From the NCBI GenBank assembly GCA_021234155.1, contig JAJEKV010000133.1, forward strand, positions 1,075,710 to 1,139,709: a stretch of DNA of 64,000 nucleotides. The letters run 5' to 3'. Origin of the DNA: Isoetes taiwanensis (taxonomy: Eukaryota; Streptophyta; Lycopodiopsida; Isoetales; Isoetaceae). Shown here one piece after another: positions 34,780 to 45,333 of the stretch. The notes beneath the pieces were generated by a model, which did no database searches, was not told the origin of the DNA, and was given only the letters and a program-made list of their open reading frames with translations. The position numbers and the translations under genes are program-made. Each line of letters starts with the position of its first letter. Positions within the stretch are counted from its first letter, which is position 1.

Positions 34780-35130
34780 AAGCAGCAGTTCTTCTTCATT
34801 CGGCTTCTAAAGTCTGGCGAATCCTTCAATGCTCTAATTTTTGGTCCATGTGCTTACTGAGTTTGATGAAGGAAAACGGAGTTGCAGAAGACGTCTAGAA
34901 GGACAAAATCAAAGGAGGAGGAGGCTCTCTAATGTTTCAGGGTTCTGGAGTCTGGCGATACAACAGGGATGGTGTAACCGAGATAGTTTCTTCTTCATTC
35001 GGCTTCCATAGTCTGGCGAATCCTTCAATGCTCTAATTTTGGTCCATGTGCTTAATGAGTTTGATGAAGGAAAACGGAGTTGCAGAAGACGTCTAGAAGG
35101 ACACAATCAAAGGAGGAGGAAGCCTCCCCA
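34780..35130 (+). repeat. ~205-bp tandem duplication upstream of the PPR fragment
   Basis: The block ttcttcttcattcggcttc... tctggcgaatccttcaatgc... gaagacgtctagaagga occurs twice, about 34785-34925 and 34989-35125. Pieces of it (gtctggcgatac, gatggtgta-ccgagatag) recur at 36270-36400, on the other side of the PPR fragment. Confidence 0.9.
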
Positions 35131-35189
35131 AAAAGCATTCCCTGGTGTTGGAAGTTGTTCCTTATTTTCAGGTTAGTATAATCTAGATT

Positions 35190-35886
35190 GTGTTTCTTTC
35201 AGTTTGCTTAATCCAAGTTAACAAACCAGATATGAGCTTCTTGGTAACAGAAGACCAGAGAGGAGCTCATGTTTCCATAATAGGTGGTTATGCCCAACGT
35301 GGAAATAGCACTGAAACTGTGTATATGTTCTTACAAATGAAAGAGCAGGGGGCTCCCCGCCAAATGATATCACATTTCTTGCTGTTTTTAGCGCATGTTC
35401 CAAGGATAGAGCTTTATTAAAAGGCAGGCAAATTCATGCCGAGCTCTTAAAGACTGGATCAAGGATGGATATCTTTTTGGGAAATTGTATTGTTGCCATG
35501 TATGCCAAATGTTGTTGTATTAGTGACGCTTTCCAAATATTCAAGGGGATGCCCATTCATGATGTTGTTTCTTGGAATGCATTAATATCTGGATATGCAG
35601 AATATGGAGATGCAAGGGGAGCATTCAATCTCTTTACGTCAATGCTTTCAGGCTATGCAGAGCATGGCTATGCTAATGAGGCTCTGAATGTCCTGAAGGG
35701 AATGCTTCAAGATGGCTTTAGACCTGATAATGTGACCTTTGTTTCTATTCTGGGTTCATGTAGCAATGGTGGACTAACAGATGATGGTCTATATTACTTT
35801 GTATCCATCTCTCAAGTTTTTGAGATTAAACCTGTGGCCGATCATTATTCATCCCAACTCACAGAGGAAATTCACCGTCTATGTTA
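35190..35886 (+). pseudogene. PLS-type pentatricopeptide repeat protein fragment
   Basis: Plant PPR proteins bind organellar RNA for editing, splicing or stability. The frame reads SIIGGYAQRGNSTETVYMF, then after a one-base shift PPNDITFLAVFSACSKDRA, IHAELLKTG, NCIVAMYAKC, MPIHDVVSWNALISGYAE, MLSGYAEHGYANEALNVL, GFRPDNVTFVSILGSCSNGG, matching P, L and S motif signatures. The shift lies in the homopolymer-rich gcagggggctccccgcc at 35346-35362. About six motifs remain of the ten or more usual in the family, and no E or DYW domain is present. It lies within the 8.2 kb element, so capture by the transposon is likely. Confidence 0.88.
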
Positions 35887-36679
35887 GAGGACCTGGCTAA
35901 CACTATCCGTTACGCAAATGAGAATTGGTGAAGATATTACAGATTCTCTGATCAATCCTGCTTAAGCTCTGCCACTCAAACTCCAGGGGAAGAAAGGCAG
36001 CCGTTACATAGGGCACCACTATCTGATCAAGCAGTTCATAGGTTGCAAATGCTTTTACAGGCCAAAAGAGATCCAGGACCTCTTTCTGCTAGTGTGGCGA
36101 ATCAAGGTGTTCATCAATTTCTAAAGGGTTCATCAATTGGGCAAGGACTGGCACTGTCATCATAGTCGTCAGAAACAGGTGTTCTTGTGGGCCTATCGGG
36201 AATGCAGATTCCATTATAAACAGATATTATGCTAGATATTCACGGCCATAGCTACAAAGGATGTTATCAGGAGTCTGGCGATACACCAGGGATGGTGTAG
36301 CCGAGATAGTTTCTTCTTCATTCGGCATACAACAGGGATGGTGTAGCCGAGATAGTTTCTTCTTCATTCGGCTTCCATAGTCTGGCAGACTGTTTGATAG
36401 GCAAATCAACCAAGATTTGTATCGTATCTTAAACCACTATCCTTATAATACCTTTGCTATTTTCAATAACTCAATAAATTTCTAAATAAAATGCTTTTAT
36501 AGCATATATAATTATATTACATTATGCTTTAATATTATAGTTACTCATGTTTCACTTTACTATATTCCCTTTTTTTCCTTAATGCTGCATATTACATAAC
36601 GCATATTGCTACATGTTTTAAATGTCTTTTATATTCTCACGTCTGTTTTTTTTTTATGGCCCGAAGGGCCAAAAAATTT

Positions 36680-37150
36680 TTTTAGTATAATATCCAACAC
36701 ATAACTACCATTGACATTAATAAATATAACCATTGGATCTAACACATTTAAATTAAAATCCCCCTTAAACCCCCTTTGGTTTGGGTGCATATTCACACGG
36801 GGGGTGACGTAGGGCAGCGAGAGCCCTCATAATTGTATTTTGCACGTACGAAATCAACACCATATAGTATTCCGGTTGAAATCTTATAGTATTTTGCGAA
36901 TCTTATTATACAGTATAGCAAATCTTGTACTTGCATACCCCACAAATGAGGAACTTTACGTACGGTGTAGATTAAGGAATAAGGGTTGAATATGCCAATC
37001 CGACAGCTCTCGATGCCAGGAGTCACCCCCCGTGTGAATATGCACCCAAACTAAAGGGGGTTTAAGGGGGATTTTAATTTAAATGTGTTAGATCCAATGG
37101 TTATATTTATTAATGTCAATGGTAGTTATGTGTTGGATATTATACTCAAG
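36680..37150. mobile_element. MITE-like element with ~125-bp inverted repeats
   Basis: agtataatatccaacacata... to ...gcatattcacacggggggtgac is mirrored by gtcaccccccgtgtgaatat... to ...ggatattatact, nearly perfect over ~125 bp, with a ~210-bp centre. gggcc/ccgaaggg words lie just outside the left end. A related, differently truncated copy is at 50334-50790. No TSD is confirmed. Confidence 0.9.
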
Positions 37151-37189
37151 AAAATTCATAGTGAAAGCTAACCTACACTGCATGCCGTT

Positions 37190-37438
37190 AAAGAGCCTAG
37201 AATTAAAGCTAGATATTGAGTATGCCCTTCTATAGATCCAAAGTGGTTATATTAGCCAAACTGTTACATAAAACTTGCTTTAACAAAAGCTGCATGATTG
37301 ACCATTGCTTTAAGTGATGTAAGGTAGATTGTCCAGCGCATGGAACAACAAAGCCATGCATAATATCACTTCAAACAATTAACCAACTCCAATTATCACT
37401 TCGAACATGGAACTAGTGATGATAACAATCTAGAGTAT
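37190..37438 (+). repeat. Direct repeat, copy 2 (with 33880-34143)
   Basis: Second copy of the ~260-bp sequence; it starts about 40 bp after the MITE-like element. Confidence 0.92.
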
Positions 37439-37449
37439 ATCTGCTAAAT

Positions 37450-38790
37450 ATTGCTCGTTGCATGCCACTATTGACAAAATGAAGCCATTGTACATTTCCA
37501 AGAAGATTAAGCACTTTACGCTTTGATAGCCCATTCCACCTGATTAAAAGTCGTTTCTACAAGTTATGTTTTGGGCAACCCCACGAAAAAATTCACCATT
37601 ACCAAATACTATGTGAACTGCGCCACAAAATGTCGCGGAAGACCGGTTTGCATCTAAAAGCGAGAAAGCATGCACTTTTGAAGTAAAAAATCAAGCTCAA
37701 GGGGCAAGTCTTCCAGAGTCTATAGCATAGCCACGACCAATTGTCTTTGAGGTCACCGCTCCCAATCCCATTCGAAGTTGAACAAAAAATGATCAATTAG
37801 GTTGCGGGTGCGATCCGCGTAAGCAAGAACACTTCAAATAAAATATTACCGGGATGTACATCCGTAAAAGGAGATGGTAAAATGCAAACAAAACTTAATT
37901 CTCTAAGGGAAATAAATCCAAAGTTTAGATCTCACCTCTTCAAGAGCGTAGGTCGCCAAGCAGGGACATAATCAAGCTCGCACCACGGATGTTACCAAGT
38001 CATAGATTTCTCATTTTGTGAAGAGGGGCCATAATAATCCGCTCATCCGTATTAATTCAGCATATAGAGAGCAACATTCGCCGCTTCTTATTTTCTTTTG
38101 TGGGCAAAAGATGAATTCATACTGAATGAACAACACACCCAATATTTTGTTGTTTGCCAATTGGTCACTAAATTGCACCTTCCCTTTGTTGACACATGTT
38201 AAAGGACGAAAATCAACATTCGATGTGAGCCTTGCCAGTTAGTTTTAACATTGTGAACACAGTAGAATGCCATCAAGAAGACCATTGAGACAACTATCCG
38301 TAAGAATGAAAGCAAATTTCGGTGCAAAGACAAAGATGACCATCAGTGTGAGTTCAAGAGTGAACAATGACAAAAGCCAAAACTAAACATGCAAAATCGA
38401 TTAAGCAACCCAAAACCAAAACGAGTCGATGCATACAATAGCTTTAAATGTTATATGTGGACAGAACGCAACCCCCGATATCTGTAACACAAGACCGCAA
38501 AGATAAGAAACACTTCCACAAATAAAATGTAGTTTTGAAGGCAAAGTCTCGTCTTCTTTGATTGCTGCAATTATCTCAAAGACATGAGATGTGAGGGCAA
38601 ACAATCGCATGCCATAGCCTTTGTTCTCAGCTTTTTATGGGAGCGAATCCATGCTCAATTTATGACTTGTCAAACTATAAGAAAATTAAAGTGGATTGCT
38701 CAAGCAATTCTACAATTATACCTTAACCCGATCAAGAACTTCTACAAAATGTGTCAAGCATTCAAAAGCTTACCTCAAATAGATGATCAA
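37450..38790. other. Interior of the 8.2 kb element, unassigned
   Basis: Short frames only; the region may be introns or downstream exons of the - strand fragment at 38792-39642. Confidence 0.4.
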
Positions 38791-38791
38791 A

Positions 38792-39642
38792 TTAGAGTGG
38801 ATATAGAAGTCGCAAGACGACAATGAATTCCACACTTGAAAGTTCAAAACTACTTCCCTCCATGAATAATATGAACCATCTCGGGGCCACCACCATGCAT
38901 CTTCGGGCTCTTCTTGTGCCAACAATAACCCCGAACAACTGCAGATTCAACCCATTATCAATTCCCCGCCTCTTAATGTGACCAAGCATTATTTTTGCAA
39001 AGGTATGTTTTCCATCCTTATCGGGTTGTGCAAACACGGTTGAAAAAGCCTCTATCCAAGCGTGTTTCAATGACAAAAATGCATGCGTAAGGTCATTAGT
39101 CGCATTCCAATAATATCCCAAGTAGGATCCAAGTATCTGCGCAGACACCGGCTTGTATGACTATGTTTCACTCGCTCATAGACAACGTCAAATGCAAATC
39201 ATACCGGGTTCATTCTCCTCGCCAGATGTCTCATTATCCTTTGCTCCTCCGGTTCTCGGCCGAATCGCTATGCTTGGGCATGGTACATTCAGGCTTTCCG
39301 ATTCCGGATTCGTTTGCTGTAGTAAACCCTTGGCATCCATGTACTCCAGTGCAACTAAAATAGATGAACAAAAGAACCCTAACCCTATTTCTACACGATA
39401 GATCTAGACTGGAATTTTTTTGGAATCTGTTTACCTTTTTCATCTCTTCCATTTGCGAAATGGCTGTCGAAAATAGGGATTCCGGCAGCGTCGTGGTCGT
39501 GAGCATCTTGATCCGATCCGGACGACGCATTTCTCCATTCCGTCATTTCTGTCTTAAATATCTTGACCATTTCCGAGTGCCAACATTTTTTTTTTAAATT
39601 CCAAGACCATTGGGGGCTATCATTTGCATATAATAATATCAA
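38792..39642 (-). pseudogene. Multi-exon gene fragment, unknown
   Basis: Three plausible exons on the - strand. The first (from ~39567) reads MVKIFKTEMTEWRNASSGSD... to FANGRDEK before donor gtaaac. The second (~39358 to ~39210, after acceptor ttttag) reads LEYMDAKGLLQQTNPESE... to GEENEPG before gtatga. The third (39148-38792) reads YYWNATNDLTHAFLSLKHAW, FSTVFAQPDKDGKHTFAKIM. Splice sites and composition look genuine, but no family is recognised. It could be captured host sequence inside the 8.2 kb element. Confidence 0.45.
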
Positions 39643-40549
39643 TACAAGAGTTTACCTTTCAAAACTATTTTGGGCTCCTTTAGAATATCATGTGGCCATT
39701 CAATACCACCATATGTGCCACAACCCTTCGGCCATTTCTCCGCTATAAGTGTTGTTTACTTCTATTTGTCCCATCTGTCAAATGAGGGTAATACATTGTC
39801 TTTGCTATACTACCATAATATATGGTGGCCTTGCGTCTCCATATATATTAGCCCCTTGAGCCATTGCCTTGAGATGTATGTTTGGTGCTCCCCCTTATGG
39901 AAATATCATGTCTATAAATATTTCTTGCAATTCACTCGTAGATGTTAGTGGAATATTTCAAGGTCAGATTACAGATATTCCATGTAACTATTACTCGATC
40001 CAATAAAACCATTGCTTGTCCCTCACAATTTTGTCATTTATTCAACATAAACCCTATTTGATAATATTAGGCATCCTGCCCCTAACAATTCCCATGCTCT
40101 ACTTCGTGAAATGCCACACATACTTCATGCCAACAAACATTTTTTCCAAAACCCAATTTGTGTACTTTTATGTGCACTCTCTTGCATAAAAAAGCATGTT
40201 GTGCTAAGACCATTTTTTTCCGTTACTAGATTAATTCTTTGTCCATGCATGCATCTCTACACCATGATGATCTTGCATCATAAATAATTAAGTCTAATGA
40301 CTTGCCATTATTAGCACAACGGAATACTGAGATGTTCCCACTCCATTTCCCATTAGTAAATAGAATCCCATCACCCACAAATTAGTCCTGCTTATTTTCA
40401 TATGCTAAAACACATGGATTGAAACATTGATGCTTGATGGAAACATTGTATCTTCAGAAATCACGTTTGGATATATAACTGATAATTATTTATTTATTTA
40501 TATATAAAAAAGCCCTACCACCTACCGGAAGGCGAGCTGATCCCCTTGT
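39643..40549. other. AT-rich interior of the 8.2 kb element
   Basis: No recognised coding. It may contain the promoter of the - strand fragment. Confidence 0.4.
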
Positions 40550-41230
40550 CTAACTCTGATTACCCTGTTTCTCCTCATCCCCCCATTCTAAAATTACAAA
40601 TCCCTCGATTCGCCATCATTACCCCTACTAAACCTACTACCCCCATTTCTTCTCATCTCGCGTTCTAAATTGCAATCCCCATTACTCCCTCTCACCCCTA
40701 CTAACCTTGACTACCCCCATTTCGTCATCTACCATTCTTCATTTTTAGTAGTAGACATCCCCATGTTCTAAATTTCAATCCCCCATTACTCCCTCATTAC
40801 CCCTACTAACCATGACTACCCCATTTCTCGTCATCCCCCCATTCTCCATTTTTTAGTAGAAATCCCCATGTTCTAGATTGCAATCCCCTATTGCTCCCTT
40901 ACTTACCCATAATACCCCTCGATTACCCCATTTCTCCTCATCCTCCATTTTTCATTTTTCTCTGAAAATCCCAATGTTCTAAATTGCAATCCCCTATTAC
41001 TCCCTCATTAACCCTACTAACCATGACTACCCCATTTCTCCTCATCCCCCATTCTTCATTTTTTTAGTAGAAATCCCCATGTTCTAAATTGCAATCCCTT
41101 ATTATTACCCTCATTACCTCTAATACCCTTGACTACCCCATTTCTCCTCATCCCACATTCTTCATTTTTTTACAAAAATCCCCATATTCAAATCGCATCC
41201 CAGTTACTCCCTCAATACCCCTAACATAGA
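40550..41230. repeat. C-rich minisatellite at the right end of the 8.2 kb element
   Basis: Seven or so degenerate ~95-bp units: tgactaccccatttctcctc, atcccccattcttcattttt, agtagaaatccccatgttct, aaattgcaatccccattact. It has the same strand bias (C-rich on +) as the left minisatellite, so the two are not mirror images. Confidence 0.92.
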
Positions 41231-41377
41231 ACTAAAATTCCCTTCTCCACAAAAGATTATCCTTTGCTCCTCAATTCTCCATTTCCAAAAGGGGGTATTT
41301 TAAGGAGGATGTGGGCATCGTTTTTGATGTGATATATGTATTCCAGAAAACGAGAGCACAGGAACACCAAAATGTAC

Positions 41378-41391
41378 CTGAAGAAACTTAT
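41378..41391 (-). pseudogene. Split TNP2 exon end (KFLQ) with splice donor
   Basis: Fourteen bases between the 8.2 kb element and the solo LTR, read on the - strand, complete the exon begun at 49898-50337: THDWHK is followed by FLQ and donor gtacat (41374-41377). The next exon (33083) begins HILPCVIGDF, as in TNP2 proteins. Confidence 0.9.
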
Positions 41392-41774
41392 TGTGACGTT
41401 CAAAAGATTATCGGGTCCCGGGGCGTGCTCGCATGCCTAAAATCCACGCGCATTAACGCCACCGACGGACGCGTGCGCGACGTGTAGCCAAGTGGGTAGC
41501 CCCTAGGGGGCAACTTGCTAAGAATGTGCATTAGTATTAATGTGCACATTTTCCAATGTACACATTAATGTGGGCACACATTTCCATGTGGCCACTTGAT
41601 GCCAAGTGGGCCATACCCAAGTGTGCAATTAATGTGCACATTTTCCAATGTACACATTAATGTGGGCACACATTTCCATGTGGGCACATTTGGCCACCTA
41701 GCCATTAAAGGCAAGTGGGCCCATTCCCAATTATCCCACATGCCTAAAGGGGATAATTGGAAACCCTAGCCAAC

Positions 41775-41830
41775 CCCCTTGTCTATTTAAGTAGGAGAAC
41801 CCTAACTTGCCCATTTTCGTTTCTAGGGTT
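41775..41830 (+). promoter_or_regulatory. Putative LTR core promoter
   Basis: cccttgtctatttaagtagg followed by agaaccctaacttgcccatt is conserved in the other LTR copy (near 62453). TATA-like ctatttaa with a start some 30 bp downstream is inferred. Confidence 0.5.
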
Positions 41831-42997
41831 TTAGAACTCTGTTTTGGCTGCCTCAACAGCCAAAACCGCCTCCCAGACTCTGCCTGAGAGGGTTGCAACA
41901 TTAGTTTCCCTTGATTCAAGCGTTTCAGCAGGATGGTCGAGCTCAGGTCAGGAGGAGGAACTCAAGGATCAGGTATTTAGGCAATTTAGTAGTCTAAACC
42001 CCATTTCACCATCGAATCAAAAGGGTTTAGCCTCTTAAATTGCCCATAGCAGCCCTCTAGATCTCTAGATAGCGATTCTAACTAAAGAACCTAACTCTAT
42101 GATGTAGATTAGATCTAGTTCTTTAGTTCTCTGAAGAATATGTATGATGATGTATCTCTATGAACTCCTTGTATTGGGAAGGGGGGTAGAGACCTAAAGC
42201 TTCGTAGTTGATGCTCCTAGAGTAGCCTCTCTAGCACACTGTAGATTCGGCCTGTGCACAAGAGCCACACCGGGATGTGGGTGAAGGGGCCAGACTGGCT
42301 GAGAAGGAGGTTCATGTCCTGACTCTTGAACGATCCCTCTGGTGTGTAAAGCCTACCGGGGATCATTGTGACTAGGTCCAATGGCTTGCCACTGCGTGTG
42401 GGCAAGGCATGGGCTCGACACCCGTGAAGTGGTGTTCACTTTCCAGTGGGTTCAGTCGAATACGGGCAGTGGCCCTCTAGTCACCTTGAGTCAGCATGTA
42501 GATCTCTGGAGGGAGTGATCCCTACCTGCCCCATCGGAACTGGGAGGATGAGCCCAGGAGTAGCACAAGGCGCCCAAAATTGAATCAATATGACTTTTTA
42601 ACCATAGTTTGTTGGTGAAAGTCAAACATTTAAACCGGTACCGGTTTGTGGGCCAAAAAGTTTACAAACCATATCTGGTTATGCAACATAGCTCCTTGAT
42701 ATGATCTGATAGTGTGATAAACAAACACTATTTTTTAACACAGTAAGTGGATCTTGTTATGCAACATGGTTCATTATTACGATTTGATAGTCTGATAAAC
42801 GAACATAGCTTTCTGGCATGGTAAATGTAGTTGATAGCTATTCCTACTAAAAGTATATGATGTATCATATTGCTTTTTTGACAAGATGTTTTACTACATT
42901 TTTCTTCTTTGCTTTATAATGGTGGTAATTCAACATTTTATTTTAAAATGGGTTGTACATATGATATACTATGGTACAATGTAGTGTCTTATAGGCA

Positions 42998-43124
42998 TGG
43001 TTTCTACATGAGATATACTATGGTGGTAAGTATGTGAATATGGTTTCTACATGATATACTATGGTGGTATGTGAATATGGTTTCTACATGTGACATACCC
43101 ATAGTGGTAAGTATTTGAATATCT
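42998..43124 (+). repeat. ~42-bp tandem repeat (ggtttctacatg...)
   Basis: Three degenerate copies of ggtttctacatg(a)gatatactatggtggtaagtatgtgaatat. Confidence 0.85.
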
Positions 43125-43370
43125 GAAAGTGTGACTAGTTATTAGGGGCATTAAATTTATTTACACATCTATGGACCAAGGAGTCGAACCTTGGAAAATC
43201 CAAATCCCTTAAATCACTTTGAATTGGAGCCTCTGACTTAAATGTGGGACCAATTTCATCCCTTTTATGACATTGAAAGGAATTCTCTGAAGTTCATTTC
43301 AGTGCCGTTTTATCTTGATTCCGTGCCAAATAATTCATCTCTTCATTTAAATTTTTTTGCCAGACTGGTT

Positions 43371-44459
43371 TTATGCAGTGATAGATGCTTGAAGTTCAGA
43401 ATCCATTCTAAAACTTAATCTCTTCTGGAAAAGGCATGTAATATCCAGTCTGATCGAATGAGAAGGCATGCCCCTAGATTTGTTCCTCACGGATCCACCA
43501 CCTGCAAGCATGAAAAATGAATAAAAAAGAAGCTTTCCTTTAAGACACGTGCAAAGATAAGAACCCAAAAAGTTACCTAAAGCACTTGTTAGTTCTGCTT
43601 GATTCTTAATCTGCTCCTGAAAACATAAGTTGTCCTTTCCCTTCCTTCCCTTCCTTCCTCTATCTGAATTCATTCTCCAAGAGGGACATAGTTAGAATAT
43701 GTCTCTCATACTAGGATGCAAAGGTAGGTAATACTACTATGTCACTGCATTTTACAGTAAAATTAATCTAAAACTGAAAATTTTTGCATTTAATCTACTA
43801 CAGGCCAAATTGGCACTTAAGGATGAAGGATTAATCCTGAAAACCAAGAGCATTGCATCTGCATTGAACATACAAAAAAACACAAAAAAACATGGCCGGA
43901 TTTCGAGAAAAGGGATGAAGTTTAACAGTGCAAGCATCGGTTCCTGTGCTCGTATTCATAGAATCAAAGAGACAACACGATTTTTCTAATGCTTTGCGAC
44001 TAGTTAAATAACAACTATAAGCTAACCTATCGCTGCCTGCAACATTCAGAGAACAAGAAAGCATGAGAGGTTTTGGATTAACCTAAAACAGGAGCGTGCA
44101 GGCAGGAAATATGGAGATCCACAACGAGGAAACCACGAGCTATGTCCAGATTTGCAATCGGTATTCAGCGACTTCAGAAAAGCTGCTATTGCCAGTTTTA
44201 ATCTCCATCGCGATCCCCTGCCCGCAAGTTCGAGAAGAAGGGAAAATCATTTTGCTCCAGCACCGCAAAGCAACATGAAAGACTGAATAACCCTAAAAAT
44301 TAAAACCCTAAAATAGTACATTGAGAAAAGAACCCTAAAATGACAAGGTTGCACGTAGACGGGTTCACAAAAAACTACCTTTATCTCTGAGACAATAGCA
44401 AATGCCATGGTTCGATACCATCTTGAATCCAATTCAGACAAGCGGCGTTCTAAATTCAT
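43371..44459 (-). pseudogene. Exon-like fragments within the 6.8 kb element (unknown)
   Basis: Possible exons on the - strand: 44459 to ~44377 (MNLERRLSELDSRWYRTMAF to VSEIK before gtagtt) and 43673 to ~43578 (MNSDRGRKGRKGKDN... to ELTSAL before gtaact). A further stretch after tgcttgcag at ~43506 reads GGSVRNKSRGMPSHSIRLD. The splice context is good but no family is recognised. It could be captured host exons. Confidence 0.35.
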
Positions 44460-45317
44460 GGATGGTGTTAAAACCCATTGGCATTATCTTGCGCAATTGT
44501 GGAGTGGGCAACATGTTACGTATGATTTCTTAAGGTTTATGAGGGTATTCGTATGCCTTTTTAATATAATGCTGATGTTAGTATATAGGTTTTGCCTTTA
44601 CAATGGTTCGTGTGTTTGGCAGCTAGTTTAGAAATTTGTTGGGCGACTGGAAAGGAGCGCCCCGTGGAGATGGGTATGGCGATGGACATCCTGGCTTCTT
44701 TGACGCCGTCGGAGTTGCTGCCATATCTGACCTCTCCAATCTGGGCTTTTTTTCTTTTCTTTTTCTTACCTGATTGGTTTCATGGAGGCATGGCGGAACT
44801 GTCCAGCTAGGGCTTCATGCCGAATCTTGTCTTCAGCTTCTTTTGAGCTTCTCTTGTTGCCTCTCTTGTTGCTTGCTGATGTTGCCAATTTGGCAAGGGG
44901 TTCAAATCCCCGAGCTGCATTTGCTAACCGTGTTTTTTTGCAGGCTGTGAATGGTAACATACATGCACGTTCTTGTAAATCTATCTAATTTCTACTTTCC
45001 ATTTGCATGCATGGTAAGTTAATCAACATTTCTGTAGATTGGCATTGCAGAAACATATGTGCTAGGTGTTTTTCCTTGTTATTTAATTCTCCCCTATTCA
45101 TCCTCTGCTATATCTTTTGCACATCTCGTAGCAGTTTGAGTGCTCCACATGTATTAGACTCTTGTGCTCTTCTCTGCACAAATATCTACTCATGGAAAAG
45201 AGAGCTATTTCATAATCTGTGTAATAACATCTGTGATGCAATTATTGTGGCTCCTTGCATAGTGTGCAATCTTGTGTTCTAGTGCCAGAAGAATAGATAG
45301 TGTGCAAGGGGACATGC
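44460..45317. other. Interior of the 6.8 kb element, + strand gene-like pieces
   Basis: Short + frames such as MGMAMDILASLTPSELLPYL (from ~44670) and a leader-like pyrimidine-rich region near 44810-44880. No gene assigned. Confidence 0.3.
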
Positions 45318-45333
45318 ATCTTTTAAGAATGTA

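Larger units (their letters stand above)
33125..41331. mobile_element. 8.2 kb inverted-repeat element carrying gene fragments
   Basis: The ends are inverted repeats of ~38 bp (starting cacatcaaaaacgatgccca...), at 33125-33163 and 41293-41331, with one mismatch. A 3-bp ata flanks both. It sits inside the TNP2 intron: on the - strand the donor at 41377 and acceptor at 33084 lie just outside it, leaving an ~85-bp original intron. Inside are C-rich minisatellites next to both ends, a PPR gene fragment, a multi-exon - strand gene fragment and a MITE-like inverted repeat. No transposase is recognised, so it is non-autonomous. A 3-bp TSD with a CAC start suggests the CACTA superfamily, but that is inference. 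Confidence 0.8.
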
